Assembly (NCBI RefSeq): GCF_037975245.1
Contig: NC_092564.1
Span: 734,601-798,600, forward strand
DNA length: 64,000 nucleotides
Origin: Apostichopus japonicus
Taxonomy: Eukaryota; Echinodermata; Holothuroidea; Aspidochirotida; Stichopodidae
Direction: 5' to 3'
Part shown: positions 37,837-50,700 of the stretch, one piece after another
How the letters are laid out: every line of letters begins with the position of its first letter
Numbering within the stretch: the first letter of the stretch is position 1
Position numbers and translations under genes: made by a program
Notes under the pieces: model-generated
Databases searched by the model: none
What the model was told of the DNA's origin: nothing
What the model saw: the letters and a program-made list of their open reading frames with translations, nothing else

Positions 37837-38830
37837 TATGGCAAGCCGTTTTACTTTTTATTCAATATTTAATGATATCTTTAATTATTTGATGATATCA
37901 TGAAATCAATTGTTGATATCAAGAATTCGAAATGTTGATATCATTAAATCAATTAATGATATCATTAATTCGGTTCATTTCTTGATATCAATAATTCATT
38001 TAATGATATCATTAAATGAATTAGTGATATCAAGAAATGATTTAAAGATATCTTTAAATGTATTTGTGATATGTACATATCACTAATTCGAATTAGTGAT
38101 ATGTACATATCACTTATTCGATTTAATGATATCAACAAATATGACGTCATATTTACTGATATCACTAATTCGAATTAGTGATATGTACATATCATTAATT
38201 CGAATTAGTGATATCATGAAATATGACGTCACATCTACTGATATCACTAATTCGAATTAATGATATGTACATATCACTAATTAGAATTAATGATATCATT
38301 AAATATGGCCGAATTCGTGATATGTACGTCATATTTGATGATATCATTAATTGGAATTTATGATATCAAAAATTCGAATTAATGATATCATTAAATATGG
38401 CCGAATTCGTGATATGTACGCCATATTTGATGATATCATTAATTTGAATTTATGATATCATTAAATATGGCCGAATTCGTGATATGTACGTCATACTTTT
38501 TGATATCATTAATTTAAATACAGATATCTGAAATTGAATTTATGATATCTTGAATTGAATTATTGATATCTATAATAGTTCATCTATTTTAAGATATCAC
38601 AAATTCAATTCTTGATATCAGAAAGTTTAATTATGATATCATCAAATAAAATAATGATATCAATAATTTCCTTGCACCAATTAATGATATCATCAAATAT
38701 GACGTACATATCATTAAAACAATTTCAGATATCATGAAATAATTCATGATATCATTAAATAATTATTGATATCATTAAATATTTGTTGATATCATTAAAT
38801 ACTGAATAAAAAATAAAATGGCTTGCCATA
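37837..38830. mobile_element. Inverted-repeat element built from about 32 GATATC palindromes
   Basis: The ends TATGGCAAGCC...GGCTTGCCATA are inverted, and the repeat continues imperfectly for about 48 bp through TTTTTATTCA and TATTTAATGATATC. The 6-bp word CGTCCG lies directly outside both ends (37831-37836 and 38831-38836). The interior is almost wholly a series of GATATC palindromes every 20-35 bp with AT-rich, often self-complementary spacers (AATTCGAATT). Four extended forms GATATGTACATATC occur at about 38068-38275. No coding capacity. Confidence 0.85.
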
Positions 38831-38979
38831 CGTCCGGGTAATATTTGTATAACTTAACCAATTTAAACTGTAAATACTTTTCATAATTTTTAATCATTTT
38901 TTTTTGTGTTCACCGTGCTCTTTAACCTGTCTGTATTCTGTGCGTGTTTTTGTCCCCTCTGTTACTGTAACTTGTCATT

Positions 38980-39018
38980 TAGCCTTTGAAGAAGATCCTG
39001 CTAGGATCGAAACGTCAG
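38980..39018 (+). ncRNA. Possible hammerhead-like motif
   Basis: TTGAAGA (38986-38992), then a perfect 5-bp stem GATCC-TGCTA-GGATC, then GAAAC (39009-39013) and GTC. This order matches the CUGANGA / stem II / GAAA core of hammerhead ribozymes, which Penelope-like elements are known to carry. However, the first core base is T instead of C and I see no clear stem III. It may be a decayed ribozyme from a lost retroelement copy. Confidence 0.3.
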
Positions 39019-39834
39019 GCCAACTTACTTTTACACAATTTTTAATCATAAATAATAATAACAAAGCTTTGTAATGCGCACGTATCCACCCAGAAAAGGG
39101 CATTCAATGCCCTAACATTAAATTGCCAGAAAGTATTGAAAGATGAAAACGAAAATTTGTGCAGAAATGATATATGTCTTGCAGCATGTATACAATATTC
39201 TCTTACATCAACTCGAGTTCACCAACCCGAAAGCTGTATATACACATTCCCTATCTTGGGCTAGAACGTGTCAATCGGGGAATGATATTTGGATTATTTT
39301 GACTTTGAAAATGTTGGCAGTATCGATCCCTTTCGGTTTTCAAATGTAGGTTACCTTGGGGAGGCCCATGGACTTTGGTCCTGCTACACAGAGCAAACAC
39401 TCTACGAGTTTCGTGATCAATTTCAAAGACATCTTGCACGTTTTAGAGTCAAGTAGATAGAATTACATCTGTCAGCTGTTTGTGTAATGTATCCTTCGAG
39501 CTTGATATTAAACTTATTCTTACAACTAACAATGTTTGTGGGAATGAATTCTCTAAGGTAAAGATGTAAACATTGCAAGTTAGTTCATGACTAGATTAAG
39601 AGTCATCATGTCGACATATTGTAGATATAATTGTGGTAGATTCAATCCCCGGAGAAACGAAGGCCTTTTTGTTAGTCGTGGAAAATCGGAACCAAACATG
39701 ACGACAAAAATTGTAAATATTCACGAGATATATCTATCCTGGATATTGTCCCGTCCTCTTTATCAGCCTTACAATGTGCCAAGAAATGTGACGTTTAGTT
39801 TGCTGACCTATTACAGGTATAGAAATAGTTATCA

Positions 39835-39936
39835 CGGATATTGAGACATGGCGCGACAATCGATGGATGTAACCCTTAGTTACCGCGGATATTGAGACAT
39901 GGCGCGACAATCGATGGATGTAACCCTTAGTTACCG
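39835..39936. repeat. 51-bp tandem duplication
   Basis: CGGATATTGAGACATGGCGC and the following 31 bases are repeated exactly once in direct order, starting at 39835 and 39886. Confidence 0.95.
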
Positions 39937-39944
39937 CGATAGAG

Positions 39945-40394
39945 ATGGTACAACTTAGTTCACCCGCGTATTCACAACATGTACAATACACTGGTATTCA
40001 TTCAAGATTCTTAGGAATGGAAGACATCTATATATGTTTCCTCAAAGTTGCGAGGAAGTTCATTCGCTATGCAACTCGTGTCCGGGAGGGTTGGGGGAGG
40101 GGCGTACATACTGAACAATACTTTGTGAGACCCTCTGCGATGATTGGAGAAGGAAGGTTGCGAATAGGAAGGGGTAAAATTAGTGATATGCTATATTATG
40201 AAGTAGATTGGCAGAACTCTTTCAAACTACTCAGAGACTTAAATGCATTGACAGTGATAATCATATATAATAAATCAAGGTGTATTTTAGCTACATTAGA
40301 GGTTGAGAACAATGACGAAATATTCAAATGTGACCATTCAAAATGTGACCATTTAAATATGACCATTCCCTTATTTCTTATCTTTTCATCTTAA
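39945..40394 (+). CDS. Unrecognised ORF, 149 codons
   Basis: An ATG-initiated frame immediately after the 51-bp duplication, ending TAA. It includes FLKVARKFIRYATRVREGWG and a late repeated KCDHSKCDHL. I see no known domain, signal peptide or membrane segment. It is longer than the chance frames nearby, but it has no splice or homology support. Confidence 0.2.
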   Translation: MVQLSSPAYSQHVQYTGIHSRFLGMEDIYICFLKVARKFIRYATRVREGWGRGVHTEQYFVRPSAMIGEGRLRIGRGKISDMLYYEVDWQNSFKLLRDLNALTVIIIYNKSRCILATLEVENNDEIFKCDHSKCDHLNMTIPLFLIFSS

Positions 40395-42370
40395 CATGTC
40401 TTCTGCACTTTTTCAGTTCAGTCGCTGTATATGTGTAGAGTGTTTATAGTATCTTATATGTTCATATATTTACATGTGTATCAGGGTGCAGGGGTTGTTA
40501 TAACTCCCTTCTTCGAAACAGAATCACCAGAAGATAAATCCCACTGAGATTGACGTATAACCAACATTGAAGGACGTAACCGAAAATCAGCTGTAAAACT
40601 TAAAAGGTAGAGCACTATACTCAGTTGAAAATATATATTATGACATTATTATGTACATTATTTCATCATGTTATAGCAGGAAGATATATTAAATTGTATT
40701 TAATCGTGTAGTGTGTTGAATATTTACCTGCACCACGTTGAATAATTATGCCAGTGGTCACAAGTTTCTCAACACATATACAACGGTGGAGATTCGTGCT
40801 TTACTGATATAAGAACGAGCAGCTGTACATACCTCTACTGAAGCATTCATTGTTAAAGAATACCTCCTCCCAATAATAATTCCAATAGCTGACTTATCAG
40901 TAAAAGGTTTCCTAAGCAACCATTAATATTATTACTTTATCTCCAACTTCGAGCATTATCTGTTGTAACATATATACCTGTTTGTTTACTCTGTCATCTC
41001 CCCCTCGCATTTAATAATACAGCCTGAGGAAAATAAACTCGCTGGCCAGTTCACTGCGTAAGCAAGATTATATGGTTATTATATAAGGAACAGAGACATA
41101 TCTTCTTTATCGGACTTTGAGTTCACTCTTTGGTCTGTCACAGCTTAAACTGAAAAACGCTCTCTTGCCCAGTTTAGCACTCATCCAAAGACAAAACGTT
41201 GTAGGGGGTGGGGGCGGGAGGTGAGGAAGGTGTCAAAGTTCGAAAACGTAATGTTGCAGGGAACGTTACCAAATTGGACGTCCACCTTCACGCCATTCTC
41301 TGACATGTTTTACAAATATGTTTATATGAACACTATCGAATAATATTACACTGGTCGACATTCGCAATAAAATGTTTATAATCAGTGATACGTCCTGTTC
41401 CTTTAAACTTGTAGCTGATATATATATTTGTTTATCAGAGACTCGTTATTTCACGCGCATATATCCTCAGATTTGTGTATTAGGTGAATATTTCTTTACG
41501 GCAGGAAGATAAAATTAATTCCTGTGCCTACGGGTTACATTTTTGAACTTGACTGCAGTTTTCCAAGTAGAGCAGACATTGACTGTGAAAATTGAATCGT
41601 TTTTAGCCCCTACTCTGCTCCGTGGTTATGAAATAACGAAAAAACGGCCCCGCAATTCATACCACTTCACATCTGAAGCACTCTTCAACTTTTCTCTATT
41701 CACATGTAATGAGATTTTCTTCAGATTTCAAGATTTAAAATATTACTTTCATGGATCCTGCAAATACGATATGCTACGATGTGAATACTGATGTTGACAG
41801 TGCACGGAAGGATTTTGACCAAATCATAAAGGTTAATGATGGTTTCGCATCTAAGATCAAGGTATTAGGTTACACATGGCCGCACAGAATATAGTACGAG
41901 GTACTTTCGTGTTTAAGCCAAAACCATAATGTCCAGGGCACTGAGCTGCCTTACAATCTAATACGTAAATAACAGCAGGGAACCTCAATGTTGTTTATTG
42001 TGTAATGGGGATAACGCGTTAAAATAATGGTAAGTCAAATAAATGTAACTTACTTGATCTTTTTCATATCGAAAATTCATCAGGACGTAATCGAGTCTGA
42101 GTAGTAAGGGGCACCCAGTGGGTAAACATAGCCCTTAAGAGAGGTATATAAAGGTGAATCCGAAAGAGTAACTAATTTGTTCACATCAATAAGCAACATG
42201 ATATTAAATGTTATGGCGTCCGTTACTCCATACATTCGTTATTGACGTGTCAAGCAGATTTCATTGTTACAGTATTAACATACGTCTAGGTTCACATTCA
42301 CACAACAGTTATTCTATACCCATAGGCCAAGGCCTATTTGTTGACACTAGAAATTAATAGAGAATGGTTC
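40395..42370. other. Stretch without supported gene
   Basis: No gene or repeat family was recognised in this AT-rich stretch. Confidence 0.35.
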
Positions 42371-42374
42371 GTAA

Positions 42375-43460
42375 ATCCAGGGCATCCCTAATACATATAA
42401 CTTACTGTGCGCAATCCAGGGCATCCCTAATACACAACAAATATCTTACTGTGTTTAATCCAGGGCATCCTGAATACACAACAGAAAACTTACTGTGCGT
42501 AACCCAGGGCATCCTGAATACACAACATATAACTTACTGTGTGTAATGCAGGGCATCCCTAATACACAACATATAACTTGCTGTGTGTAACCCAGGGCAT
42601 CCTGGATACACAACAGATAACTTACTGTGTGTAATCCAGGGCATCCTGGATACACAACAGGTAACTTACTGTGCTTAATCCAGGATACACAACAGATAAC
42701 TTACTGTGTGTAATCCAGGGCATCCCTAATACACAACATATAACTTACTGTGTGTAATCCAAGGCATCCTGGATACACAACAGGTAACTTACTGTGTTAA
42801 ATCCAGGGCATCCCTAATACACAACAGATAACTTACTGTGTGTAATCCAGGGCATCCCTAATACACAACATATTACTTACTGTGTGTAATCCAGGGCATC
42901 CTGGATACACAACAGGTAACTTACTGTGTTTAATCCAGGGCATCCCTAATACACAACATATTACTTACTGTGTGTAATCCAGGGCATCCTGGATACACAA
43001 CAGGTAACTTACTGTGTTTAATCCAGGATACACAACAGATAACTTACTGTGTGTAATCCAGGGCATCCCTAATACACAACATATTACTTACTGTGTGTAA
43101 TCCAGGGCATCCTGGATACACAACAGGTAACTTACTGTGTTTAATCCAGGGCATCCCTAATACACAACAGATAACTTACTGTGTGTAATCCAGGGCATCC
43201 CTAATACACAACATATTACTTACTGTGTGTAATCCAGGGCATCCTGGATACACAACAGGTAACTTACTGTGTTTAATCCAGGGCATCCCTAATACACAAC
43301 ATATTACTTACTGTGTGTAATCCAGGGCATCCTGGATACACAACATATAACTGACTGCGTGTAATCCAGGGCATCCCTAATACACAACAGATAACTTACT
43401 GTGCGTAACCCAGGGCATCCTGAATACAAAACAGGTAAATTACTGCGTGTAATTCATGAC
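42375..43460. repeat. 44-bp minisatellite with two alternating unit types
   Basis: The unit is TAATCCAGGGCATCCCTAAT, ACACAACATATTACTTACTG, TGTG. Two variants alternate: CATCCCTAATACACAACATAT and CATCCTGGATACACAACAGGT. This produces 88-bp and longer higher-order repeats from about 42600 onward. Two units at about 42680 and 43020 share the same internal deletion (TAATCCAGGATACAC). About 25 units in total. Confidence 0.95.
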
Positions 43461-43464
43461 ATTG

Positions 43465-46400
43465 TATAAGCATAAAGTGTACTTCCTACCATCTTCACCG
43501 ACTTTCATTCACGTGGTTGATTCCCTTTGAATTTTAGTCTTCCTATAATGAAGTACTCATGTGGAAATTAACCTAATTATTCGACGTCTCCCTGACCGCT
43601 CTTGCATACATGTGCATCTAGCTACACATGTATACTATGACCAAGCTACGCATGGGTACATCAAGTTTTGCATTTTAGGTCTATATAATATAGGCCTACA
43701 TTGAACTTTTTTTTCGATAAATAAAACATTTATAACAAGTTAACAATATGGTTATGACCATGTATGCATTTATATGAGTGATGAAAGGCCTTATGATGCA
43801 GCGTAAAAGCACCAGTCTTAAAGAAGTTTAGTTATTGTTGTAAATCACATTATTATAAATTTTCACCTGGTCATATAATAGTTTCGCTTTTCCTTTCGAG
43901 TATAATATTAAAGATGAAGTTCGCTATTCATTGTAGCCGTGAGATCATTCATAAAGAGCATGACGAAAGCATTAAAATGGAAGTTGAGGAATAAAATACA
44001 AATATCTCACCTTATCAATACTCCCAATCCCAACGTGAGCTTTTATAATGATTCAGATCTTTTCGTATCTGTCTCGCGAGTTTCCTGTTTCGACGATCAA
44101 AAGACATGAAAACATTTATTCCTATGGGCCAGTATATAGGCTGCCTCTGGATCCAGACAATTCAATTGATCAAGGTGGTCTCACAGATAACGATCGCAAC
44201 AAACTAGATCACACTATGTAGTAGTATTCCTCATTCTTTCTTTTAATCCTGTCAATCAAGTCACAAAATGTTCTGATTCGACAATTTACAACCTTAAACA
44301 GTGAGATGTAGTCATGAATCAGACGAGAAAGAGGGCGTTTTTCTTTCAGCCACATGGTCATTTCTTTTTAATCTCGATTTCATTATACTTTTAGGAGCAA
44401 GTAGATGCAAACGTTATATAATGGGAGGGGGAGGGGGTTGTACATTGGAAATCTCAACCTTTATACTCTCAAAGTCTGGACCAAAAGCATCTCGCAAAAT
44501 TCTACTTGTTGCTCGATATTATGGAATTTTTATACAAAATTTTCTACTTTCAATATTTGGACTTCTCCTATTTTCAAAACGGCGACTACTTTTTTCGAAA
44601 ATTCAAAATTTTCCTCTTATTCTTTTGCAATGTTTAAGTGTATAACGTTCCATAGTTCTCTCCAATTTTCAACTATTATATTACAAAATTTCTACTCATT
44701 TTCGGAAATTTCCGATTATTGTGTTTCTAATTTCGTAATTAATTCTCGATATTATGAATTTTGATATTGAAAGCTTGACTTTTTATCTCAACGTTCCACT
44801 ATTTTATCTCTCACTTTTCTTCTGATAACATCCCTAAAGAAATATCCTTGCCAGAGAGCTATCGATATCCGTAGATGATGCCGAAAGTTTTGATGATGTT
44901 AAATATTAAGCCTTCTTTGGTCAATCTATCATGTATTTTCAGTTAGTATCAATTGTTGTATTGAACAGGCCTACACTAAATAAGATTACTTCCATGCATT
45001 CTGCTGTAAATACGCTGTTTACTCTCTGGTACAAACAATTTCAACATCAAAATTCTTCAAGATAGTTCTAAGTTGTATTCCCGATTTTATTTTTCCCTCT
45101 GTGGACGGTCTGTCCACAACGCCTTTATTATAGCAAATGGCATATATCTGGCATACAAAGTCCCTACAGCATACTTCTTGGTGTTTTAGAGGTGATATAC
45201 GAATTAATATTAAGTTCGATTGACATGCTTGGTGGGACAAGATGTCATATTTTGTATGATGAAAATCTCGCATTATTGTACACTTGAGCCAATATATGGA
45301 TAACCCAGTGTTGATTTACATTTCATGTGAAGTTACACCCTTGAACCGAACTAGAAACCTTCCCACACCTAATATAGAAAAACGATCATAGGGGGCAAAA
45401 CGCGATGTTTTCATCTAATTCGTCTCGCAAGCCTACAAGAAACGTGGTTAATTCAGAAAAAAAAAATCAAAATGGATAGGAAATCCTCAAGGACAGTGAT
45501 CAATGATTTATGGATTCCTACCTGCTTTTAGCAGCAACTACAAATTTATTATGAGGGCACAAATCTCAATAGTCACAAGGGGAAAATGCTGAAAGCATTT
45601 CCATATTATAAGACGTCTATGCTCCATAAAACATCTGATACATGCAGGTAAGGTTCGATCATGGCTCCCTGATCATAGGCCATATGGGTTCAATGCTTTG
45701 ATGGACTAATATGATGTGTTAATTTCACAATGAAAAAGATGATAATCACGATATGACCTTTTGTTTGAAAGTATTTATTTCAATTTGAATACCATGCAAA
45801 AGACAATGAAAACCATATCTGTTACATACATGGATGTAAATGATGTAAGGCTCAATTCTTAAGATGCAATCCAATGCTTTGATGTAACTAATGTAATTCT
45901 AACATAAAACAAAAAACACAAAAACCAATTGGTCGATTAATTTCACATCGAAATAGACAAAACTTCATGAAAATAATTTTTGAAACATGTATAATCAATG
46001 GCAGTAAATGCTACAACTAGAAGAAAATGTGTGTCGAATGTAACAATGAACACAACTATAGAAACTGTAATCCAAACTCTGTTAGAACCAGAAGACATCA
46101 AAGAGTAAATATGGGCATATTCTAGCCGTCTGCAAGAATTTGTCATCTTCATATAAATACAATTATCAAACCACTCCTTTTCAACAAAAAAGGGTCTCTT
46201 TTGGGCAATAAACCAATTAATAATTTAATATCTACCAATAAGTTTTTTAAAGCATAATTATTATTGCTTTTAACGGGTAAATACATTAATTGAGGCAATC
46301 AAATTCATTACTCTATGTTCCAAGTGTTCCATGATTGGCTCATGCATCTTAAAGTTGAGCTGTCATATAAATTCGAATGCAGAATTTCTAAAAATTGGAT

Positions 46401-47655
46401 AATATTGAAGGGTTATTATGGTTATATGCACAATTTCTTATTCATCTATGGTGATATTTACACATTGCTTTTGTTTGTAATATCTTAAATTACACAATGC
46501 TATATCATAATAAGAACAGAAAAGGGCATCTTAAAAAAAATTGAAGAAAAAAATGTACCCAATACCTACCTGCTGCAGCAATTTTCTCAATAATTTGTTT
46601 TGTTTGCATTCAATAAATATGAACATATTAATATGTTTGATTATACAAACATGAGAATGATTGCTAATAAATTATTAACTGTGCTCAAATATATATTTAT
46701 GAAATTCGTTAAGGAACTTGCAAACCTGATTATTTGTTATATCTAATATGAAGAAACCGAAGTATGGAACATCAATCCCCAACATTTTGTGTTTTAAAAA
46801 CAAGTCTTCGTCATTTGTTAACATGAATTGTTCAAATGTGTCCAATAGATGCTTGCACAAAATACAAAAATATCTTGATTTCGCATTCTTTGTGAACTAA
46901 TTGATTATGGTTAAAGCATGAATCAATTTTATTCCAAATTAATTACATTAAACATGGCTGCATGACAGCAGTCCTTTGGAAAATGGTTTGGGATTATTGT
47001 GCAAGCAAAACACTTCCATTGTCAAATGGTCAAACACATTCCTTTTAGCTTTTAATTACGGACAAGGGCAATGTATTTCAAGTCCATTACCCTAAAATCA
47101 GAGAAAATTTATCAAAATGTGGCCTAATGTGTATGCATAAATTATATTTCAAAGAATCATATCATATTACTCATTTTTTCTGAAAGTTTGTAACAGTGAT
47201 TATACCATCATGTAGTTAGTTATAAATCATTTTTTCTAATTATTTGTTTGCTTAATTATTAATATCCAAAAGCAAAAATAAGCTATGCCCTTCTTAAGTT
47301 GTGAATGAGTTCCTAGACTTGCATCCATTATACTTTCTGTAGATGATTATTAGGCCTTTATATTTTGCATCATTGTCAATAATCTGAGTTTTCTGATTTT
47401 GTTAAAGTTGGCTAGCACAACATCATTGGACTAATCTTAAACATTCAATGATAGAAAGACTTATATGCATCTACCAACCTCTCATCCTTGTCAATTACTT
47501 ATACAATTGATAAAAAGAAGAAACAAGTAACCTTAAAATGCTTGGTAACTAAACTGATCAACAACTGGCAACATAAATGCTGATGTGAAATAACTTTTAT
47601 AATAATATGTAAGAATAGTATGCTCAACATAATGGCAAGAACAGTTGTTTACATT
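43465..47655. other. Stretch without supported gene
   Basis: A pyrimidine-rich low-complexity patch lies at 44500-44720 and a short G-rich patch near 44424. The right part may include the 3' UTR of MEIOC, but no close AATAAA on the minus strand was seen. Confidence 0.35.
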
Positions 47656-47659
47656 GTAA

Positions 47660-47790
47660 TTAAGCAACACGCATATTACTTGCAATGCGATCAGTGCCAT
47701 GCATTGCATACACAGTGGACAGCCACAAGGCAGTTCTGACTTGACGGGTGACCTCAAAGAGAAATGCAAGCTTTGCAATCAGATTATTTC
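47660..47790 (-). CDS. meioc: MEIOC coding exon 7 (terminal)
   Basis: The acceptor is TTCTATCGACAG; the first two bases complete Gly with exon 6. Encodes NNLIAKLAFLFEVTRQVRTA, then LWLSTVYAMHGTDRIASNMR, VA and TAA at 47662-47660. The TRxxRTALW signature marks the end of the MEIOC domain. Confidence 0.85.
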
Positions 47791-50700
47791 CTGTCGATAG
47801 AATCAAAAAATTTCTTTATGCACACAGCAAAGTGTAACAGAATTAATCCATTCATTTATTCCAAGTAAGTATTAATAAAGGTTGACAATAAACACAGGCA
47901 TAGAATTTCCCAAACTTTGCCACTTGCTAAAATATGCATGTGCTGAGACAATCTACTGGCCAAAATAAAATTTTCACTCCCATTTTCCTGAATTATGCAC
48001 ACATCAGCTACTGTGCAGGGTTAGAGCAGCCTAATAATATTTGCATACAATAAGCAGAAATAAAGAGTTAATGTTAGGGATGAAAAGCATGATATTACAC
48101 AGACTGAAAATTATCAATCAACTTACCACATATCTATTTGTTCTTACTGGCAGAATGACAATGCCCTATTTTCTACTGGCAAATGGAAAACCACACTGCC
48201 ATTTAGCCTGTAAGTAGCCTTAATGTCAAGGCCTGAGTTCAGAAAAGCCCTATGCACAAAAAAAACATGCCTGAGAGTGCTTAGCTGTTTTCATTCATTG
48301 ATTATATACAGGAGTAAACATAAAGTTTGCCCAACTTCTAAATTGTGTATAGGTTCATTTATTACATGAAGACAGTGAATATTCTAATGACCTCAACCAG
48401 CATTCTGTATGTAATACTGAATCGACATGAAGTCCCTTGACCTTTACTCACTCTTTAATCACAACAACTGTGTAATTAAAAAAAAAAAAAAAAACAGGTA
48501 TTCATGAAACAATTCTGGGACTCAAATTGGTTCAGAGAACACAATGCAATAGATGCACATTCACCATCAAGTAATGGATGCAAATTCCTTACCTGGACTG
48601 TAAAGCTGTTTAACACTTTCTGGTGACAGTTTTCTCAAGCTGTGTGATAACTCTGCTCTTCTATGACCTTCCACTTTTTGTATGGCATCACTCCATCTGT
48701 CCAATGTCCTTTCAATGTTTTCATTCAAGCCTTCCTTTGTCAATCCACCAATCTTACTAGTCAATGTTACAATCTGTCAATTCAAGGAATCATTGGAGAA
48801 TAAGGTCCACTTGAAATGTTTCCAATGTTGAAAAATACAATGCAATGTTATACAAACCAGCTTACTATATTGATTTCAAGTTTAGGATCCAACCCTTTAA
48901 ATGGATATTCTGGTGGCAGACAATGTCACACTTAGTCACATTATAAGCTGAAAACACCATCTCAATATTGTCCCTAATCCAAGGATATGGTTGACACTGT
49001 TAGCTGAAAACACTATCTCAATATCTCGTCCCTAAGCCAAGGATTGAATGAATACAACCTATTTCGAAAGACATAACCTTATATACTCTCCAGGAGTGGA
49101 TCACAATAGCTGGTCTGTGATGTCATAATAGAAAAAGTTCTTCAAAAAGTTTTGCTTTGTCGTTTATTTGTCATTGAGACTTAATACATTTGGAATGTAT
49201 TTATAATTTCATCAAAACCTCTTCATACAATATTATTTTCCTCTGAGAATAAGTGAGTTAAATCAGGAAGTTGTTAGGGAGAAGATACTATGCTAGAAAC
49301 ACCATATATTGGCAATAAAAAAAAAACCCAACACCGAAGAACTTTATTAATATTCCCTATTCATTGATTTCAATTTTTCATCTGCTCTTTCTATACCTAT
49401 GATTTCTGCTTAACTTTCACAAATGCAGATATCAGGGCTACCTGGCCAATAATTATTATGCATTTTGTAAGACCTCAGGCATAATCTCCTGCTAATCGCT
49501 CAGACAATTTTATGATCGTAGGTGTTTGTTTTTACATGAGCAAAACCACATCTACTTTAAAGGGTTTACAGGCATTGTATCTCCTCTCTAAACAACTCCA
49601 TGGTTAAAAATTTAGGGGGAAAAAGCATTTTGGTTGAATTCCATCATTTTTATTCTAAGGCAATCAACTTCAGTCACTAGAATATCACTGTTGGTTTGTA
49701 ACATTGGTGTCGTAAATTGTTTCCAAGAAAGTTCTGCCCTTGCAAAAGAGACAGCAACACTTAAGCAAAAGATACATGTCATAGCCTAATTTACACATGA
49801 GAATGGAATGAAATTATTGTTAGCATGAAGTGATTAGGTGTAAGGTGTATTACATCCACCTTAGTTTTGACCAAAGAATACATTTTGTAACGTTTCTACC
49901 ATACAATGTACTAGTTACTGAAGTGAACAGTGAATATGCCAAGTGAGAATTAAGCTGCAATGGAGCTTATAATTATACGGCAATGAAAAGAAACAAGGCC
50001 TTTAAAGAACTGGTTAAGCTACAAAAAAATTGAAAATGGCAACACTATATAAGCTTTACAAGAAATAAATGCTGAAGTTAAATGCTTCCATGGGAAATAC
50101 TGCATGTAGAAAAGTTAACGTTGCTAGCAATTGTTTTTACCCTGTTATACTCCTTGTACATGTCACAGATAAGTTGATCCACAGGGGTTGGATCTGCAGG
50201 CAAAGAAGTAACAGCAATGCCATTCGAACTGGTGATTCTCTTTCCCATGAACTGCTGACTCAAGTCTGTCTCGTACTGAAAACAAAACAGACCCAGCTGT
50301 GATCAGCTCCAAGTAGTGTCATTAAATCTTTCCAAAGAAATAGAACTATCAATTGCCAACTGACCCCAGAATATGTACTTAATGTAAATTCAGGAAGATG
50401 GTAAATATGATTGACAACAAATATTAAATTATAAAGTGATATCAAAATTATACAAAGCACAAACAACGTTTGTAACAATGAACTACAAATGAAAAATAAA
50501 ACAATTAAAAAATTCACCTTTTTGCGTTCTCCTTCCAAGTTTTGCAGTTCATTGTAACAGCCATTGAGACTCCCTTGAAGAGTTATCCCAACTTGTTCCT
50601 TACACATTTCTACCTCTGATGTGATAACCCCATCATGAATCTTTGCAGATGGAAGTGCATTGGGAAGTCTTTTAGGGGGGACAGGTGGTAGTCCAGTGAT

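Noticed and set aside
44301-44764. Two overlapping frames of 114 and 119 codons.
   Set aside because: They come from a T-rich low-complexity patch, in different frames, with no domain or splice support.
50260-50517. Extension of MEIOC exon 4 past position 50518 with a hydrophobic stretch (LIVLFFICSSLLQTLFVLCI).
   Set aside because: It lies after a good AAG|GTGAAT donor, and the next exon continues the conserved domain in phase, so this is intron sequence and not a membrane segment.
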